Positions 45,447 to 52,886 of a stretch of 64,000 nt of DNA are shown here, in pieces. Within the stretch, counting starts at the first letter, position 1. Every line of letters starts with the position of its first letter. Below the pieces are notes generated by a model. It saw only the letters and a program-made list of their open reading frames with translations. It was not told the DNA's origin and did not search any database. The position numbers were made by a program, and so were the translations under genes. Where the stretch lies: NCBI RefSeq assembly GCF_000269985.1, contig NC_016109.1:1426001-1490000 (forward strand). Reading direction: 5' to 3'. This stretch comes from Kitasatospora setae KM-6054 (GTDB lineage: Bacteria; Actinomycetota; Actinomycetes; Streptomycetales; Streptomycetaceae).

Positions 45447-45509
45447 CTCCGCCGGCCGGTGCGGACGTGTCCGGGCCCGGCCCGCGCACGTCCGCACCGG
45501 CCGGCGGAG
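45447..45509 (-). promoter_or_regulatory. 23-bp perfect stem-loop in the ssu leader
   Basis: Arms 45447-45469 and 45487-45509 are perfect complements with a 17-nt loop. The hairpin lies between the Cys-rich leader peptide gene (ends 45685) and the first structural gene (starts 45368). It is the natural candidate for an attenuator hairpin controlled by translation of the leader. Confidence 0.55.
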
Positions 45510-45684
45510 CGGACGGGGTACGGGCGGTGCGGGGTCGGGTGCGGTGGCGGGGGCGTACCGGCGTTACCGCAGGCGGACGTACGGGCCTGCGGACGCGGGG
45601 GATACGGGGGCCTACGGGCGGGGCCGGGGCGGTGCCGCGCTCAGGCGGCGGTGACGCGGTGCCCGGACCGGGGCGGCGGCTCGC

Positions 45685-45801
45685 TCAGGCGCGGCGACAG
45701 CCGCAGCGACAGCCGCGACAGCAGCTACGACGACAGGCAGCGGAACACACCCGCAGAAGGTCGATGTGACCCCGGGTGGTGAGGAATACGCGCTGCGACA
45801 T
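45685..45801 (-). CDS. Cys-rich leader peptide of the sulfonate operon
   Basis: Product of 38 residues: MSQRVFLTTRGHIDLLRVCS, then AACRRSCCRGCRCGCRRA. The motif RxHIDLLRVxSAxC is the hallmark of the actinobacterial putative leader peptides found in front of sulfur-assimilation genes. Here the family motif is extended by a tail so that seven Cys codons occur in the last 20. Translation slowing when Cys-tRNA is scarce would change folding of the downstream leader and switch on the ssu operon. The ATG at 45801 has GGAGG 16 nt upstream. Confidence 0.8.
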   Translation of the reverse strand: MSQRVFLTTRGHIDLLRVCSAACRRSCCRGCRCGCRRA

Positions 45802-45987
45802 GGGACGGAAGCTACCACCTCCGGGCCGGTCGGGGTCAGGAAGCGTCCGCATCGTGGACAAGATGTCCACCTGTCGTCGTTCGGCCGGAATGTGCGCGCC
45901 CACGCACATTCCGGTGCAGGTCCGGTGACGTTCGGTCAGGTCCTCGGCGCACCCCGCGCACCCCGGGCGGACATTTCGCTCAACCAC

Positions 45988-46039
45988 TTGACCGGGTCCT
46001 GTACACCGCTATCGTCTCCCTCAGTATCCGGTCTAGACC
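45988..46039 (+). promoter_or_regulatory. promoter and DasR-type operator (dre) of the LPMO gene
   Basis: TTGACC (45988-45993), 16-nt spacer, TATCGT (46010-46015). The palindrome GGTCTAGACC at 46030-46039 follows about 15 nt after the -10 box. It is the core of the binding site of DasR, the GntR regulator of GlcNAc/chitin metabolism in streptomycetes. A site just downstream of the start of transcription fits repression relieved by GlcN-6-phosphate. Confidence 0.7.
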
Positions 46040-46172
46040 TATGGCCGTCTCCCGACCTGTCGCACCGGTCGCGGGGAACCCGCTCGTGTCCGCCCCACCG
46101 CGTCACGACGGCCCCTTCCCCGCCCCGACGGCCCGGACGGACCTGACCCCCCACATCAGGAAGGCACCCCAC

Positions 46173-47003
46173 ATGCAGACCAAGAGAAAGGTGACCGCCG
46201 TCGTCGGCGCGCTGGTCGCCCCCCTGCTCGGCCTGACCATGACGGCGGGCACCGCCAGCGCGCACGGCTGGGTCACCAACCCGGCGAGCCGCCAGGACCA
46301 GTGCGCCAACAACGTCGTCAGCTGTGGCCAGATCAAGTACGAGCCGCAGAGCGTCGAGGGCCCGAAGGGCCTGACCAGCTGCTCCGCCGGCCACGCCGAG
46401 TACGCCGAGCTGGACAACGACAACCTGGGCTGGAAGGTCACCACCGTGTCCTCCGTCCAGACCTTCACCTGGCACTTCACCGCCCGGCACTCCACCGCGA
46501 ACTGGCAGTACTACATCGGCAACCAGCTGATCGCCACGTTCCCGGGCAACAACGCCCAGCCGCCGGCCGACCTCAGCCAGACCGTGAACTTCGGCAGCTT
46601 CACCGGCCGCCAGAAGGTCCTCGCGGTGTGGAACGTCTCGGACACCGCGAACGCGTTCTACTCCTGCATCGACGTCAACATCGGCGGCACGGGCGGCACC
46701 ACGGGCGGAACGACCGGTGGCACCACGGGCGGCACCACCGGTGGCACCACCGCCGGCGGGACGACCGGCGGCACCACCGGCGGGACCACGGGCGGCACCA
46801 CCGCCGGCGGGACCACCACCGGCGGCACCACCGGGGGCACCGGCAGCTGCAAGACCACCGCCTGGAGCGCGACCGCGGTCTACAACGGCGGCGAGACCGT
46901 CTCCTACGGCGGCCACAACTGGCGCGCCAAGTGGTGGACCCAGGGCGAGCAGCCCGGCAGCACCGGCCAGTGGGGCGTCTGGGACGACCTGGGCGCCTGC
47001 TGA
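46173..47003 (+). CDS. chitin-active lytic polysaccharide monooxygenase (AA10) with CBM5/12
   Basis: Product of 276 residues. Signal peptide 1-30 is cut before His31 (HGWVTNPASRQDQC), the N-terminal His that makes the copper histidine brace; the second His is in HFTARHSTANWQYYIG. The AA10 domain ends near residue 170 (NAFYSCIDVNIGG). A linker of Gly-Thr-Thr-Gly repeats (DNA 46683-46845) leads to a C-terminal CBM5/12 chitin-binding module (TTAWSATAVYNGGETVSYGG, then HNWRAKWWTQGEQPG). It oxidatively cleaves crystalline chitin. ATG at 46173 follows CAGGAAGG. The upstream DasR-type site supports chitin-linked control. Confidence 0.92.
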   Translation: MQTKRKVTAVVGALVAPLLGLTMTAGTASAHGWVTNPASRQDQCANNVVSCGQIKYEPQSVEGPKGLTSCSAGHAEYAELDNDNLGWKVTTVSSVQTFTWHFTARHSTANWQYYIGNQLIATFPGNNAQPPADLSQTVNFGSFTGRQKVLAVWNVSDTANAFYSCIDVNIGGTGGTTGGTTGGTTGGTTGGTTAGGTTGGTTGGTTGGTTAGGTTTGGTTGGTGSCKTTAWSATAVYNGGETVSYGGHNWRAKWWTQGEQPGSTGQWGVWDDLGAC

Positions 47004-47144
47004 CCCCGCCCACCACCCGTAGGACCCGGCGGACCTGACCGACCGACCGACGGCCCCCTGTGGGGGAGGGCCGCCCGGCCCGGCCGCGACCGGACCGCCA
47101 CCCGCAACACAGCAGCACCGCTGCACCGCTGCACCGCAGGACGC

Positions 47145-47197
47145 GAAGCCCCCGACCACGCCCCGGCCCCACCCGGCGGCGCCCGGCCGGGGGCTTC
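47145..47197 (+). terminator. terminator-like stem after the LPMO gene
   Basis: GAAGCCCCCG (47145-47154) pairs perfectly with CGGGGGCTTC (47188-47197) across a GC-rich 33-nt loop, about 140 nt after the LPMO stop. The rest of 47004-47489 contains short CCCTTG-type repeats (47230-47300) and no gene I can support. Confidence 0.55.
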
Positions 47198-47489
47198 CGC
47201 GTTCCCCGGCCCGACCGCACCGGGCGGGCCGACCCTTGCACACCCCCTCGTCCAGACCCTTGTGCAACCCCTTGACCGACCCTCGCCGAACCCTTGCGTT
47301 CCCGGCCCGCCCGACCCCGGATCCACCCCCGCCCTTCCGTCCGGTTGTCCACGGCGGCGCACCGCCGCGCCCCGCTTCGACACCCCGGTGGATCCGCCCG
47401 GGCGGCCCGTCCAGCATGATCTCCTCCCGACCACGTCCGCATCCGCACCCGCATCCGCCGCATCCCGGCCCGTCCGCCCCGGAGTCGTC

Positions 47490-47981
47490 ATGACGTCAGC
47501 CACCCCCGCAGCCGCCCCCGCCCACCCGCTGCCGACCGTCCGCCCGGCCGCGGCCGGGGACTTCGCCCAGTGGCGCGCCCTGTACCGGGGTTACGCCGAG
47601 TTCTACCGGGTCGAGCAGACCGAGGAGGCCGCCGCCCTGGTGTGGTCGTGGATCCGGGACCCGGCGCACGAGGTGAACGCGCTGGTCGCCGAGGACGCGG
47701 ACGGGCGGCTGGTCGGCCTGGCGCACTACCGGCCGTTCGCCCGGCCGCTGTCGGCGAGCACCGGCTGCTACCTCGACGACCTGTTCGTCTCCCCGGACGC
47801 CCGGGGCTCCGGCGCGGCGGACGCGCTGCTGGCCCGGCTGCGGGAGACCGCGGCCGAGCGCGGCTGGAGCGTGGTCCGCTGGATCACCGCCGACGACAAC
47901 CACCGGGCCAGGTCGAAGTACGACCGGGTCGCGTCCCGCACCATGTGGGTGACCTACGACATGGCCCCGCAGGACCGCTGA
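47490..47981 (+). CDS. GNAT-family N-acetyltransferase
   Basis: Product of 163 residues. GNAT fold with VRPAAAGDFAQWRALYRGYAEFY, then the acetyl-CoA-binding motif DDLFVSPDARGSGAADALLARL and WITADDNHRARSKYDRVA. ATG five nt after GGAG. Substrate unknown. It is convergent with the LysR gene; neighbours give no functional clue. Confidence 0.85.
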   Translation: MTSATPAAAPAHPLPTVRPAAAGDFAQWRALYRGYAEFYRVEQTEEAAALVWSWIRDPAHEVNALVAEDADGRLVGLAHYRPFARPLSASTGCYLDDLFVSPDARGSGAADALLARLRETAAERGWSVVRWITADDNHRARSKYDRVASRTMWVTYDMAPQDR

Positions 47982-48003
47982 CCGTACGTCACGCCCGTAC
48001 CCG

Positions 48004-48888
48004 TCACGCCCCGCGCGGCAGCGCGTCCAGGAAGACCCGGGCCGGGGCGTCCAGGCCGGGTGGGAAGAGCACCTCCCGGCGGTGGGCCAAGCGGGGCGCG
48101 CGGACCGGCAGGGCGACCGCGCCGGCGCGGGCGGCGAGGGTGCGGGGCAGGACGGCGAGGCCGTGGCCGGCGGCGGCCAGGGCGAGCGGTCCGGCCGGGT
48201 CGTGGCCTTCGTGGCCGGCGGTGGCCGGGAACGCGCCGCCGCCGGTCGCGGCCCGCAGCAGGTCGAGCGGGGCGGCGACGCCGGGGGCGTCCAGCCAGTG
48301 CGCGTCGGCGAGTCGGTCGAGGTCGACGCCGGGGCGGTGGCGCAGCGGGTGCCCGGGCGGGCAGAGCACCGCGCACGGCTCCTCGCCGAGCCCGGCCTGC
48401 CGGACCGGCCCGAGGTCGCCGAGCGCGAGCGGCCCGCCGGGTGCCGCGTAGCCGTCGGTGACGCCGAGCGCGCAGCGTCCGGCCGCGACCTCGGCGGCCA
48501 CCGCCCGCCGGTCCAGCACCCGGACCCGGATCCGCAGCCGGGGTTCGGCGGCCCGGGCCCGGCCGAGTGCCCGGACGACGGCGGCGTCCAGGGCCAACGG
48601 GGAGGCGGCGAGCAGGAGTTCGGGCCGTTCGGGGAGCGCGCTGCGGCGCACGTCGGCCCGGGCGGCGTCCATCCGTTCCAGCAGCAGCCGGGCGTGTTCG
48701 AGCATCCGCTCCCCGGCGGCGGTCGGCGCGACCGGGCGGCGGTGCAGCAGCGGCGCGCCCAACTCGGCCTCCAGCGCGGCGATCTGCTGCGACACCGCGG
48801 ACTGGGTGTAGCCGAGTTCCAGCGCGGCGGCCGAGAACGAGCCGAGCCGGGCGACCGTGACGAGGGTCCTGAGCAGGTGCGAGTCCAC
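48004..48888 (-). CDS. LysR-family transcriptional regulator
   Basis: Product of 294 residues. N-terminal HTH: VDSHLLRTLVTVARLGSFSA, AALELGYTQSAVSQQIAALEAELGAPLLHR. The C-terminal effector-binding domain is of periplasmic-binding type. Start is GTG at 48888 (V of VDSHLL); a longer frame to 49008 exists but overlaps the divergent gene. It is divergent from a GATase-like gene, 107 bp apart, which it probably regulates. Confidence 0.85.
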   Translation of the reverse strand: MDSHLLRTLVTVARLGSFSAAALELGYTQSAVSQQIAALEAELGAPLLHRRPVAPTAAGERMLEHARLLLERMDAARADVRRSALPERPELLLAASPLALDAAVVRALGRARAAEPRLRIRVRVLDRRAVAAEVAAGRCALGVTDGYAAPGGPLALGDLGPVRQAGLGEEPCAVLCPPGHPLRHRPGVDLDRLADAHWLDAPGVAAPLDLLRAATGGGAFPATAGHEGHDPAGPLALAAAGHGLAVLPRTLAARAGAVALPVRAPRLAHRREVLFPPGLDAPARVFLDALPRGA

Positions 48889-48995
48889 GCGCACCAGTGT
48901 GCGCGACCGGCCGGACGGGCCGATCAGCGGCGCTGATGGGCCAGCAGCGACGCGCGTTGGACCGCCCCGGCCGGGCGCGGCCAGGATGGCTGGCC

Positions 48996-49721
48996 ATGGA
49001 CACCGCACACACTCCCCGGGTCGCCCTGGTCGGCGACCGTTCCCCGCACGTCCCGGCGCACCGCGGCGGGCCGCGGATGCTGGCGGCGCTGGCGGACGCG
49101 GACGGGCCCGCCGTCGAGCCGTACTGGATCGGGACGGACGAGGTCGACCCCGACGAACTGGCCGGGTTCGACGGGATCTGGCTGGTGCCGGGCAGCCCGT
49201 ACCGCAGCGAGGCGGGCGCGGTGGCGGCGGCCCGGACGGCGCGGGAGCGGGGCGTGCCGTTCCTCGGGACGTGCGGCGGCTTCCAGCACGCGGTGCTGGA
49301 GTTCGCCCGGCACGCGTGCGGGATCGGCGGCGCGGCGCACGCCGAACAGCAGCCGGAGGCCGAGGAGTTGCTGATCGTCCCGCTGACCTGCTCGCTGTAC
49401 CGGCAGGAGGGCGGGATCCGGCTGCTGCCGGGCTCCACGGCCGCCCGGCTGCTCGGCACCGAACGGGTCACCGCCCGCTACAACTGCGGCTACACGCTGG
49501 CCCAGGAGTACCTGGAGGTGCTGCGGGCGCACGGGATGCGGTTCACCGGGCACGACCTGGACGGCGAGCTGCGGGTGGCCGAACTCCCGTCCCACCCCTT
49601 CTGGTTGGCCTCGCTGTTCCAGCCGGAGCTGACCCCGGAGCACGAGGGCCCGCACCCGTTCGTCCGCGCCTTCGCCGAGGCGGCGACGGCCCGGGCGGCG
49701 GCCCGCGCGACGGCCCGGTAG
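48996..49721 (+). CDS. class I glutamine amidotransferase-like protein (CTP synthase C-domain related)
   Basis: Product of 241 residues with the fold of the CTP synthase amidotransferase domain. RVALVGDRSPHVPAHRG is followed by FDGIWLVPGSPYRSEAGA, and the nucleophile Cys is in PFLGTCGGFQHAVLEFAR. The usual catalytic His-Pro-Glu motif appears as LFQPELTPEHEGPHP, with Gln in place of His, so glutaminase activity is doubtful. Stand-alone members of this group occur in streptomycetes without known function. It is divergent from a LysR regulator. Confidence 0.75.
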   Translation: MDTAHTPRVALVGDRSPHVPAHRGGPRMLAALADADGPAVEPYWIGTDEVDPDELAGFDGIWLVPGSPYRSEAGAVAAARTARERGVPFLGTCGGFQHAVLEFARHACGIGGAAHAEQQPEAEELLIVPLTCSLYRQEGGIRLLPGSTAARLLGTERVTARYNCGYTLAQEYLEVLRAHGMRFTGHDLDGELRVAELPSHPFWLASLFQPELTPEHEGPHPFVRAFAEAATARAAARATAR

Positions 49722-49755
49722 CCCGCCGGGCGCCACAGCCCCCGCCGGGGCCCGC

Positions 49756-51273
49756 TCAGCCGCGCAGCCGGGCCAGCAGCGCGCCCCACCAGCCGCGCCG
49801 CTGCGGCGGTAGCGCGGGCGCGGTCGGCGGGACGGGCGGGGGCGGGGGCGTGGTCGGCGTGGTCGGCACGGTGGCGGACGTCCCGGAGCGCTGGCCGGGG
49901 ATCGGGGTCTGCGCGGGCGCCGCCGTGGCCGGGGCCGGGGTGGACACCGTGGTGTCGGCGCCGTCGGCCGGCCGCTGCGGGTGCAGCTCGCCGGGCGGGG
50001 TGAAGCGGGCCGGGAGCGCGGTCAGGTGCCGCGACATCCAGTTGCCGCGCCACACCAACTCGTCCTCCTCGACCGAGAGTTGGAGGTCGGGTAGCCGGGT
50101 GAGCAGGATGTCGATGCCGGATTCGGCGATCGCCCGGCCGATCTCCTGGCCGGGGCACTCGTGCGGGCCGCTGCCGAACGCCAGGTGCGAGCGGTTGCCG
50201 AACAGCGGGGTGTCCAGGTCGGGCCGGACGACCGGGTCGGCGTTGCCGGCGGCGACGCCGAGCAGCAGCATGTCGCCGGCCCTGATGGCGCGGCCGCCGA
50301 GCTCGGTGTCGCCGGTCGCCCAGCGGCCCGGCACCAGCATGAACGGCGGGGAGTCCCACAGGACTTGGTCGAGGGCGTCGGGCAGGGTCATCTGGCCGCC
50401 GGAGAGGTGGGCGCGGAAGCGGCTGTCGGTGAGGACCATCTTCAGCGTCTCGGAGATCAGGTTGCTGGTGGTCTCGTTGGCGGCGAGCAGCACCGAGCGG
50501 AGGTGCTCCAGCACCTCCTCCTCGGTCAGCCCGGAGGGGTGTTCGAGCAGCCAGCTGACCAGGTCCTGCCCGGGTTCGACGCGCTTGCGCTGCACGGTGC
50601 GGCGCAGCGACTCGACCACGTACTCGTTGCTGGCGACGGCCGTCGCGGTGCCGCGCACCAGGTCGCGGGCGGCCTCGACCAGCCGGGGGCCGTACTCCTC
50701 GGGCATGCCGAGGAGTTGGGTCATCACCAGCATCGGCAGGTGCTCGGCGAACTGGGAGACCAGGTCGGCCCGGCCGCCGTCGCCGAAGCCGGCGATCAGC
50801 TGGTCGGAGAACCGGGTGACGTAGCGCCGCATGCCGCGCCGGTCGAAGCGGTTCAGGCCGTCGGTGACGGCGGTGCGCAGCCGGCGGTGCTCCTCGCCGT
50901 CGACGAAGGAGCAGGTCGGCTGCCAGGCGATCACCGGCAGCACCGGGGAGTCGGCGGCGACCCGGCCCCGCTTGAACTCGGTCCAGCGCCGGGAGTCCCG
51001 GGAGAACCGGGAGGGGGTGCGCATCGCGGTCAGGTTCGCCGAGTAGCCGAGCACCAGCCAGGCCGGCAGGTCGCCGTGCAGCAGGACGGGCGCGACCTCC
51101 CCGTGTTCGGCGCGCAGCTTCTCGTAGAAACCGGCCGGGTCGGCCTCGGCCTCGGGGCCGAACAGCCGCAGCAGCCCGCCGTCCTGCGGCCCGCCCCCGC
51201 CGGGGGCGCGGTGGGCGGGGCAGCCGGGCGGCGGGACGGGCCCGCCCTGGTGGCCGTGCTCTTCGTACGTCAA
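49756..51273 (-). CDS. cvnE: conservon cytochrome P450 (CYP157-type, CvnE)
   Basis: Product of 505 residues. The heme-binding loop is FGSGPHECPGQEIG. The I-helix reads LLAANETTSN in place of the usual AGxET/DT. The K-helix ExxR motif is absent: the equivalent region is QVLWDSPPFMLVPGRWATGD. Loss of ExxR is a known trait of CYP157 enzymes in conservons. A C-terminal Pro/Thr-rich tail of about 70 residues is unusual. The TTG start at 51273 follows GGAG at seven nt. Last gene of the conservon, 39 nt after the GTPase gene. Confidence 0.88.
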   Translation of the reverse strand: MTYEEHGHQGGPVPPPGCPAHRAPGGGGPQDGGLLRLFGPEAEADPAGFYEKLRAEHGEVAPVLLHGDLPAWLVLGYSANLTAMRTPSRFSRDSRRWTEFKRGRVAADSPVLPVIAWQPTCSFVDGEEHRRLRTAVTDGLNRFDRRGMRRYVTRFSDQLIAGFGDGGRADLVSQFAEHLPMLVMTQLLGMPEEYGPRLVEAARDLVRGTATAVASNEYVVESLRRTVQRKRVEPGQDLVSWLLEHPSGLTEEEVLEHLRSVLLAANETTSNLISETLKMVLTDSRFRAHLSGGQMTLPDALDQVLWDSPPFMLVPGRWATGDTELGGRAIRAGDMLLLGVAAGNADPVVRPDLDTPLFGNRSHLAFGSGPHECPGQEIGRAIAESGIDILLTRLPDLQLSVEEDELVWRGNWMSRHLTALPARFTPPGELHPQRPADGADTTVSTPAPATAAPAQTPIPGQRSGTSATVPTTPTTPPPPPVPPTAPALPPQRRGWWGALLARLRG

Positions 51274-51312
51274 GGGGTGACTCCGTTGGCAGAAAAGGAA
51301 GTTGACGATTCG

Positions 51313-52032
51313 TCAGACTGCCGAGTGGGCGGCGGCGGGCCGGGCGGCGAGATCGTACAGGTAGCGCATCAGGGCCATCAGGACGTCCCGGCTGGACTCC
51401 CGGGAGCGGGCGTCGCACTGCACGATCGGGACGTGGGGCGGCAGGTCGAGCGCGGCGCGCAGCTCCTCGACGGGGTAGCCGGGCGACTCGGGGAAGCCGT
51501 TCAGCGCGACCACGAACGGCACGCCGCGGTCCTCCAGCCGGCCGAGCACGTCGAAGGACACCTCCAGGCGGCGGGTGTCGACCAGCACGACGGCGCCGAG
51601 CGCGCCCTCGAACAGGCCGTTCCAGAGGAACCAGAACCGCTCCTGGCCGGGGGTCCCGAAGACGTACAGCACCAGTTCGTCGCTGATGGTGATCCGGCCG
51701 AAGTCCATCGCGACGGTGGTGGAGTTCTTCCGCTCGACCCCGGCCAGGTCGTCGATGCCGACGCCCGCCTCGGTCATGGTCTCCTCGGTGGTCAGCGGGC
51801 GGATCTCGCTGACCGCGCCGACCAGGGTGGTCTTGCCGACCCCGAAGCCGCCGACGACGACCACCTTGACGGCGGTGGCCATCCCGGCCGGCAGCCGGTC
51901 GGCCTCGCGCGGCCCGTGCGGCTCGCTCAACCCGTTCAGCCCGTACGGCTCGTACGGTTCGCTCAGCCCGTGCCGCCCGTGCAGTCCGTGCGGCTCGTTC
52001 GGCCCGTGCGGCTCAGAGCCGTTGAAGTCCAT
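51313..52032 (-). CDS. cvnD: conservon GTPase (CvnD) with a repetitive N-terminal extension
   Basis: Product of 239 residues. The G domain starts near residue 53 with KVVVVGGFGVGKTTLVGAVSE (P-loop). It continues with the DxxG-like VLYVFGTPGQERFWFLW, VVLVDTRRLEVSF and ALNGFP, the degenerate base-recognition motif of this family. The first ~50 residues repeat short units of EPHG, LHG and EPYG, encoded by near-repeats at 51911-52016; typical CvnD proteins start directly at the G domain. An internal ATG before ATAVKVVVVGG could give a conventional protein. It overlaps the DUF742 gene by 20 nt. Confidence 0.9.
   Translation of the reverse strand: MDFNGSEPHGPNEPHGLHGRHGLSEPYEPYGLNGLSEPHGPREADRLPAGMATAVKVVVVGGFGVGKTTLVGAVSEIRPLTTEETMTEAGVGIDDLAGVERKNSTTVAMDFGRITISDELVLYVFGTPGQERFWFLWNGLFEGALGAVVLVDTRRLEVSFDVLGRLEDRGVPFVVALNGFPESPGYPVEELRAALDLPPHVPIVQCDARSRESSRDVLMALMRYLYDLAARPAAAHSAV
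51911..52016. repeat. imperfect short tandem repeats in the cvnD 5' end
   Basis: Variants of CCCGTGCGGCTCG (plus strand), such as CCCGTGCGGCTCGCTCAAC, CCCGTACGGCTCGTACGG and CCCGTGCGGCTCAG, follow one another every 12-18 nt, mostly in multiples of three. Slippage here would change the length of the CvnD N-terminus without breaking the frame. Confidence 0.6.
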
Positions 52033-52366
52033 GGATCACTGCCTCCAGCAGGGAAAGGTCGGGAAGGGCGGCCGGCGGGACGGGGGCGCGGACCTCGATC
52101 CGGCGCTCGGCGAGCAGGTCCGCCAGCAGGACGGTGACCAGGCTGTTCGGCAGCCGCAGGTGGGCGGAGATCTCGGCGACCGACAGCGGGGAGGAGCAGA
52201 TCCGCAGGATCGCGGCGTGCTCGGGCTGCATGGTGGGCTCCGGCCGGGCCCGGGCGACCACCAGCGTGACCAGGTCGAACCCGGCGGTCGCGGACTTCCG
52301 GTCGCGCCCCCCGCTGATCACGTACAGCCGTTCCGGGTTGGCGTCCGCCCAGTCCTGGTTGCTCAT
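52013..52366 (-). CDS. cvnC: conservon DUF742 protein (CvnC)
   Basis: Product of 117 residues. DUF742 features: RLYVISGGRDRKSATAGFDLVTLVV, then PEHAAILRICSSPLSVAEISAHLRLPNSLVTVLLADLL and the C-terminal LSLLEAVIHGLQRL; the central part is winged-helix-like. It is the usual third member of the Cvn membrane-associated complex. It overlaps cvnD by 20 nt and lies 112 nt from cvnB. Confidence 0.9.
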   Translation of the reverse strand: MSNQDWADANPERLYVISGGRDRKSATAGFDLVTLVVARARPEPTMQPEHAAILRICSSPLSVAEISAHLRLPNSLVTVLLADLLAERRIEVRAPVPPAALPDLSLLEAVIHGLQRL

Positions 52367-52478
52367 CCCCGCACCTCGGTGTGGCCGGCGGCCGGTCGGC
52401 CCGCCGGCGGTGTTCCGGTGGTTCCAGTGGTTGCAGTGGTTCCTGCCGCCCCGGCGACGGGCGGGGCGGCGCCGCGGA

Positions 52479-52886
52479 TCACGCGATCTGCTCGCTGCCG
52501 CGGACGGGCGTGGTGAGGTGTTCGCCGATCCGGGCGACCAGGTCGCGCATCCGCTGGCCGACCAGGCCGGCGTCGACGCCCTCGTCGGCGAGGACCGCCA
52601 GGTAGGCCCGGGAGCCGGCCGCCATCAGGTAGAAGAACCCGCCGCCGACCTCGATCACCACCAGCCGCATCCGGCCGTCGCCGTTCGGGAACTCGTGGCC
52701 GACCGCGTTGGCCAGGCTCTGCAGCCCGGCGCAGGCGGCGGCCAGCCGGTCCGCGGTGTCGGGGTCGGTGCCGTGCTGGGCCAGCCGCAGGCCGTCGGCG
52801 GACAGCACGATGACGTGCCGGATGCACGGAACGGTCTCCGCGAGGTCCCTGAGCAGCCAGTCCATGTTGGTCCGTTGCTGAATCAC
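52479..52886 (-). CDS. cvnB: conservon roadblock/LC7 protein (CvnB)
   Basis: Product of 135 residues of the roadblock/LC7 family: MDWLLRDLAETVPCIRHVIVLSADGLRLA, then AACAGLQSLANAVG and MRLVVIEVGGGFFYLMAAGS. These proteins interact with the CvnD-type GTPase, like MglB with MglA. The GTG start overlaps the stop of cvnA by four nt. The 112-nt gap to cvnC shows no gene. Confidence 0.9.
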   Translation of the reverse strand: MIQQRTNMDWLLRDLAETVPCIRHVIVLSADGLRLAQHGTDPDTADRLAAACAGLQSLANAVGHEFPNGDGRMRLVVIEVGGGFFYLMAAGSRAYLAVLADEGVDAGLVGQRMRDLVARIGEHLTTPVRGSEQIA

